Below are positions 58,720 to 64,000 of a stretch of 64,000 nt of DNA, piece by piece. The notes beneath the pieces were generated by a model. That model saw nothing but the letters and a program-made list of their open reading frames with translations. It searched no databases and was not told where the DNA came from. Within the stretch, counting starts at the first letter, position 1. Every line of letters begins with the position of its first letter. The stretch lies in contig NC_092579.1 in the NCBI RefSeq assembly GCF_037975245.1, positions 3,434,001 to 3,498,000 on the forward strand. The letters run 5' to 3'. Both the position numbers and the translations under genes were made by a program. This DNA comes from Apostichopus japonicus. Taxonomy: Eukaryota > Echinodermata > Holothuroidea > Aspidochirotida > Stichopodidae.

Positions 58720-59070
58720 AATGTTTGAGTATATATGGGACACTTGTTGGGAATGGGGTAAGGGATACAAGCTGCTGAGTACATTTAAATAATGTAACAA
58801 TTTCTAGACCTGTATATATATTTTATCATGTGAAAGTATTGAGTAATTACGGTACCCTAGTTGGGAAAGGGGAACTGAACCAAGCTGCTGGAGAGAGGGA
58901 CAAATTTAGGGTACATTTAAGCCATGTAACAATATCTATAGGTATGTATATGTCATGCGAAAATTGTGAGTATATATACAGAACACTAGTTGGAAAAGGG
59001 GTAACTGAAGGAACCAAGCTGCTATAGTGAGAGGGATAAAGGTACTTTTAAGCCATGTAACAAAAATGTT
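58720..59070. repeat. Diverged tandem repeat, about three units of 115-125 bp
   Basis: Shared blocks in order: GAGTATATA, ACACTNGTTGGRAANGGGG, AAGCTGCT, and TTTAAGCCATGTAACAA. Units are degenerate. It lies in the long CCDC33 intron. Confidence 0.65.
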
Positions 59071-60336
59071 TGTAGAATGCAACAGCTCAGTGTATATTCA
59101 TATAAAGCATGAAATAACAGTTGAGGCCAGTTTGGAGTCAGGCCTGACCAGAGAAGTCAGAGGTTATAGCTCTGGGAACGGGGTCAATTAGTGGGACTAG
59201 GAAAGTATGGGATAATGAATAATGCGTTCTTAATTATTTTCATAATCTACTAAAAATGAAGACTTCAAAATGGGGGCCCAATGAATAAAAATTTTCCTGA
59301 GGGACCTTGACACCCTTGTCAACCAGGTAAAAAGTGGAGCACGAAACCCAAGGGCTATCTGTCTCTTAAGAAAATTTTATGAATCTACTTTGAACTCCAT
59401 TTTCATATTTTATTTTATTTCATTTTTCATCTTGAATACTAATTGCCTCAATCAATTATGTATTTACTTCACATCACAAGCAGGACCCACAGGTCCCCCT
59501 ATGGTGCTGTTCATATATCTATATTTTTGGCTTCAGGCTCCCTCCATTTTTCCTGGACCCAAATTGACCCAGGCCCCAGGGATGTAGCCCCCCTTAACCC
59601 ACCCCCCCCCCCAACAGGCCTGATCATAAGTCTATATAATTCTTCATGGTTACAGAAAATTTTATAATGAGTGTACATTCTAAACAGTACCGTTTCTGTT
59701 AAATCTACCTGGGCCATTCAGGTGATGTAATTTTAAGGATTTTAGCATTGGTATTTTACAGACTGTTATACTCATTTCAACCACTTCCCATCATCCTATA
59801 TTTGTACTTTTATAACACTTTTATCCCTCACAAATTGTTCTCACAGACACAAGATGTAGAGGCAGCAAAACCAAACAAAAGTGGTTAGTCCATATCCCAG
59901 ATCCTTAGAAGCAATGCAAAACTTAATAGATACTGTAAATAAGATCTCTTACAATATATTACAAAAAAAATCGAGGAAAAACTGTTTAAAATTTAAAGAA
60001 AATTTGCACGTTTTGACAGATTTATTACAATTAATAACCAAAGATAATTAACATTAACAATTAGTATTGATCTGACATCATCACTGACTCGGCTTTAAAT
60101 GAGTATTCCTGACATTTTGCATGTTTTAAAGGTAAATATCTTGAGAACTGGAAAAACCAGTAGAAATTATAATGACTAACATTGACATGTTGTTTTTTTC
60201 TTTTCTAGTTCATTTCAAAATTTCAACACTAGTTTTCTGAATTAATTCATCGTTGTAAAGCAGGGACCCTCATTTACCCGATTCTGGCCCCCGAAAGACT
60301 TTTAATCTGGTCCACAGCAAAAAACTGATGCACAAT

Positions 60337-61203
60337 TTTGCACTGATCAGGATGGTTGTAACATACCCTGAGTCTTCCATATCCATTCCAGGCAGGAGGT
60401 GGTTGGGGTTGTCTCAGAGGTACGTGGGAGGGGTGTTTTTGATATTATTGGTGACAGTAACTTTGCACTCATCAGAATGGTTGTAACATACCCTGAGTCT
60501 TCTATATCCATTCCAGGCAGGAGATGGTTGGGGTTGTCTCAGGGGTACGGGGAGGGGTGTTTTTGATATTATTGGTGACAGTAACTTTGCACTCATCAGA
60601 ATGGTTGTAACATACCCTGAGTCTTCTATATCCATTCCAAGCAGGAGGTGGTTGGTGTTGTCTCAGAGGTACGTGGGAGGGGTGTTTTTGATATTATTGG
60701 TGACAGTAACTTTGCACTCATCAGAATGGTTGTAACATACCCTGAGTCTTCTATATCCATTCCAAGCAGGAGGTGGTTGGGGTTGTCTCAGAGGTACGTG
60801 GGAGGGGTGTTTTTGATATTATTGGTGACAGTAACTTTGCACTCATCAGAATGGTTGTAACATGCCCTGAGTCTTCTATATCCATTCCAGGCAGGAGATG
60901 TTTGGGGTTGTCTCAGGGGTACGGGGAGGGGTGTTTTTGATATTAATGGTGACAGTAACTTTGCACTGATCGAATGGTTGTAACATACCCTGAGTCTTCT
61001 ATATCCATTCCAGGCAGGAGATTTTTGGGGCTGTCTTAAGGGTACGGGGAGGGGTGTTTTTGATATTATTGGTGACAGTAACTTTGCACTCATCAGAATG
61101 GTAGTAACATACCCTGAGTCTTCTATATCCATTCCAGGCAGGAGATGGTTGGGGTTGTCTCAGGGGTACGGGGAGGGGTGTTTTTGATATTATTGGTGAC
61201 AGT
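60337..61203. repeat. 124-125-bp minisatellite, about 7 units, at a CCDC33 exon-intron junction
   Basis: Each unit holds TTTGCACTCATCAGAATGG, then CATACCCTGAGTCTTCTATA, then GGAGGGGTGTTTTTGATATT. On the gene strand every unit carries CTCAGG|GTATGT, the donor used by the exon ending at 61113. The rightmost unit overlaps coding sequence. Confidence 0.92.
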
Positions 61204-61334
61204 CTGTTCCTCAGTCTATCCTCTGTTCTGTTTATCTGTTTCTTGTACTCTTCGGCTGCTGGTTCTTGATGGCAGAATGACTCGAGGCTCGGCAAGAATT
61301 CAGGAGAAGAGCTAGATATTGCAGACTCTATGTT
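61113..61334 (-). CDS. CCDC33: CCDC33 exon whose 3' end is amplified as a minisatellite
   Basis: 74 codons in phase 0. The first part (SPEFLPSLESFCHQEPAAEE and RTEDRLRN) looks like ordinary CCDC33 linker. The last part (KTPLPVPLRQPQPSPAWNGY) lies in the first unit of the 124-bp array and ends at a GTATGT donor. An earlier donor GTCACC would leave the wrong phase, so this end is preferred. Confidence 0.65.
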
Positions 61335-62185
61335 CTAGAAGAATCATAGAGAGACATACTATAGACAGCAATCACTAAAAATTTGCCACAAAACCAAATG
61401 GCTTTATTTTGAATTAAAAGATGTGATTCTATCGATAATACATTGTCTTCCACCGTTAAAAAACAAGAGCAAGAAAAAATATATTTATTTCAAGTTGCTT
61501 GCAAATAACAACAGATGATACTTTTTTATATATTTTTACAGACCTGACAAAACGTCAGCTAGGGCATATTTTGTACTGCACTTCATGTTATGCTTCAAAG
61601 CACTCATACTGACAGTACAGTCAGTACAAACATCATGTTTTCTATCAGATAAAGGTTAGAAACTGTTCATACTGTCAGTATGGGTGCCTTGAAGCATGAT
61701 ATGGGAGGACAGTGTAGAGTGGCATTAGCATCACAGAAGTTTCCTGATGCCTAATTTGCATATATAAGATAATCTGGGCAGAATTTTATTGTAGCAGATT
61801 TAGTTTAATAAAAAACACTCAAGTTGCAAATACAGTTGAAGCTGACGGAACATATCAAGTTTTCTAAAGTTTTTGTGATGAATACTGATACTTCAAATAT
61901 CTGGACGATATGAATGTTGAGAATCATGTTAATTCATTAAATTAATGGCTCACTCATTAATTTTCATCGGGTAGGAAATATTCGCACAAGGCATCTTTAG
62001 TTTCATGAATTGCAATCCTACTTTGAGTAATACTTGATATAGTCCTGGTAAAATTGTTCATCAAACTTAAAGAGGTCCTTTAGAAGAAAAACATGGTAGG
62101 TTTTTTAACAAAAATGTTCATAGAGTCAGCTATATTCCCAACATGACTTTCAGTTGAAGAAAAGAAATTAATATAGAAAACTCAC

Positions 62186-62257
62186 TTTTCCACGTATTAA
62201 ACGCAATGTCAAGTTGATGCCTAAGGGCTTGGAATTTGGACCATACAAGTTAGTAGA
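62186..62257 (-). CDS. CCDC33: CCDC33 exon, 24 codons
   Basis: STNLYGPNSKPLGINLTLRL, then IRGK. Phase 0 at both ends, acceptor TTGTTTACAG, donor GTGAGT. A beta-rich end of the C2-like segment. Confidence 0.75.
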
Positions 62258-62652
62258 CTGTAAACAAATCAGATTCAACAAATTAATGCATGCTGTAAAG
62301 AAATACCAAAATGTACATTGACATATCATCTCAATTTTCTCAATTTTTTTTTAATTGATATCACTTAGATGCATGGTCTTTGCTTTAAGATAACAAAAAA
62401 AAACAAATCAAAATGAAGAAAAATGCTAAACAATATACACAAGATTCATAATTAGTTGAGAAGACCAACCATAACATGATATGGAGAAAGTGAGCTGAAA
62501 TTTTGTTTGGCTTTTATTTCGTTAAACAATATGTTTCAACATCCCATTAAAATACCTAATTTTTAATTTATCATTCTGAGAAGTCGTTTCTTCACCTCTC
62601 ACATTTACGAAACGTTGTTATGAAAGTTTATGACCTTTGTTCAAAGACGGAC

Positions 62653-62786
62653 CTGGAATTTTAAAGCATGAACTTTGATCCCAGCTTTGCCCCTCGAGTC
62701 GGTCATCGCTTCAAAGACAGTCTTGTTTAATGGCTGTAAGGCAACACCAATCTGGTGACTCAGCTTCCATGATCGACCATCAAATG
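62653..62786 (-). CDS. CCDC33: CCDC33 exon, post-C2 region
   Basis: FDGRSWKLSHQIGVALQPLN, then KAGIKVHALKFQ. Corresponds to the W.L..P.G....PL block of CCDC33. The acceptor is GTCTTTCAG; the donor GTCCGT is weak. Confidence 0.78.
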
Positions 62787-64000
62787 CTGAAAGACATGTT
62801 TAACAATTCTAAGTAAAACCATCAAAGTTGTTCAATTTATAAAAGAAATTTCATTCCCACATAGAAAAGTTCCTCAACAAGATGCACCTTAAGTCCACCA
62901 CATACAAGTAGTTCAAGAAAACGTATCATAATGCATCAGAGAATAAATACGTTCACAGAGGATGCACAGAGCAAAGATATAATTTTGATCGATGGCAAAT
63001 CCATACGGAATTAAATTTCAATGGTAAACTGCTTTGCATGTTTGACGATCACTTGATTAATTTAATCTGATGACTTTTATCTCACAACCAACTTTAAACA
63101 GTTGTATTATGATACCAACCTTGTTTAGAGATATTCTGGCAGCACACAAAGTTACCCTTATTTTCAAAGGGCAAAACTATTCCACTGATGTTAGTTAAAA
63201 CTCCATCTCAGCATCTTGTCCCTGACTCAAATATATGATTGATTAAGCAGGGATGTGCCCACACTGGGCGGCCCCGCCCAGCACTTAAAATTACCGCCCA
63301 GCACTGTCTTAAAAATGGTGAATCCCGCCCAGCACTATTTTCATATAAAATCCTGACATTCCTTACAATATATTCAACATAAATTGGGCCTTGTCTATGC
63401 CAAAATCATACAGACTAATAATGCATCAGTTACGCATGGGAGAAACATAACTTACGGCTCTCAATCGGTCCCTTGTAAAATCTCTTTGAAACAAACTAAT
63501 AACTTTTACCAGGTACGTTATATATTTCACTACAAAAAATAAGTTTTAAATGTAAATTGTTAGCAAAACTAGTATGGGCTTAAAAAGCTACACAAGTGCT
63601 AGCATTTGGCATCCGAGCACCTTCAAAAATTGAAAAATTTCTTAACCCGGAGGGGGACCCCCTTAGTCCCCTTCCCCAGGACGGCGATCAGTTTACCCGG
63701 CGCTCAGGAAATCCTGGGCACATCCCTGTTGAGTGTAACCTGAACTAAGCAACCCCCTCCCCCCCCCTGCCCTTCTCCAGGCAGTTGGTCACAGTGGAAG
63801 GTTTCTGATGACAACATATGACAGACCTGTGTTCTCCAAACATTTTACTTTCTTGTTAATTTGTTAAAATTCTGTTAATTTATCCTTGTAAGAAAAACTG
63901 ATCAATTGGAATGCATGGTTAGCTGTCCGGTCATTGTTCTCTGTACTTAGCGTTCAAATCAGAGTGCAACCTTTTCTTTCTTTTTTTTTTGGGGGGGGGA
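62787..64000 (-). other. CCDC33 intron running off the window
   Basis: Contains the MITE at 63248-63728. No further exon recognised before the edge. C- and G-runs at about 63759 and 63990. Confidence 0.4.
63248..63728. mobile_element. Probable MITE with CAGGGATGTGCCCA ends
   Basis: A 14-bp perfect inverted repeat (63248-63261 and 63715-63728). The CAGGG start suggests the hAT group, but no 8-bp target duplication was found. The inner sequence repeats CCGCCCAGCAC three times. Confidence 0.55.

Larger units (their letters stand above)
45622..62786 (-). other. CCDC33: CCDC33 gene, 3' part, at least eleven exons
   Basis: Minus-strand exons, 5' to 3': 62653-62786, 62186-62257, 61113-61334, 56545-56687, 54108-54361, 53681-53769, 51918-52104, 51143-51243, 49960-50046, 48633-48742 and 45622-45838, about 537 residues with all phases agreeing. 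The first exons match the linker after the C2 domain; the later ones are coiled coils in the CCDC33 order: RELDNYRQGLQRMAEEMVAL, RDKVLSLQNQLIK, CRQQEMALEKMEKLLKRRL, KKRILSLEKE and AREWGREK. The 5' exons with the C2 domain must lie right of the window. CCDC33 is a testis/cilium-associated coiled-coil protein with poorly known function. Two tandem arrays begin at donors of this gene. A microexon (57119-57154) and an alternative exon (51009-51061) are possible. Confidence 0.85.

Noticed and set aside
61190-61203. Donor GTCACC for the CCDC33 exon
   Set aside because: It leaves the wrong phase for the next exon and is a poor donor; GTATGT at 61112 fits.

Overview
Eukaryotic, metazoan nuclear DNA: split genes with GT/AG introns, AT-rich introns full of small repeats, and homopolymer runs. 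Protein similarity points to an invertebrate deuterostome, most likely an echinoderm. That is an inference from gene content and style, not a test.

Layout. (1) 1-11935, plus strand: the 3' half of a DEAH-box helicase gene, DHX40. Seven exons join in phase, and a 4.9-kb copia-type LTR retrotransposon lies antisense in one intron. The element has a full-length gag-pol frame, two 393-bp LTRs that read as identical, a 5-bp target duplication and a copia-style half-tRNA primer site. (2) 11936-13990: intergenic. (3) 13991-21966, plus: a five-exon gene for a 231-residue CARD plus death-domain adaptor, similar to CRADD/RAIDD, with a lysine-rich tail. (4) 21967-28484: no convincing gene; probably partly LUC7L3 3' UTR. 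(5) 28485-41089, minus: a complete nine-exon LUC7L3 gene (460 codons), a U1 snRNP-associated splicing factor. Its introns hold two copies of a 0.6-kb TTAA-flanked MITE and a 4.2-kb element with perfect 22-bp terminal inverted repeats. (6) 41090-43924, plus: a divergent small transcription unit with a PIGY-like C-terminal frame and, 15 bases later, an unrecognised two-exon frame of 145 residues. (7) 45622-62786, minus: most of CCDC33, with eleven supported exons and running past the right edge. Two tandem arrays start exactly at splice donors of this gene: a 60-bp satellite of about 38 units and a 124-bp array of about 7 units.

The four recognised genes are not an operon and show no shared pathway: an RNA helicase, an apoptosis/immune-type adaptor, a splicing factor and a cilium/testis-type coiled-coil protein. 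The strongest unusual signals are the young copia insertion, the two minisatellites seeded at exon-intron junctions of CCDC33 (one adding about two GTAAGT motifs per unit in sense), the MITE next to a LUC7L3 splice donor, and the possible bicistronic PIGY-like unit. Exon models come from reading frames, splice dinucleotides and phase agreement by eye; no alignment or transcript data were available.
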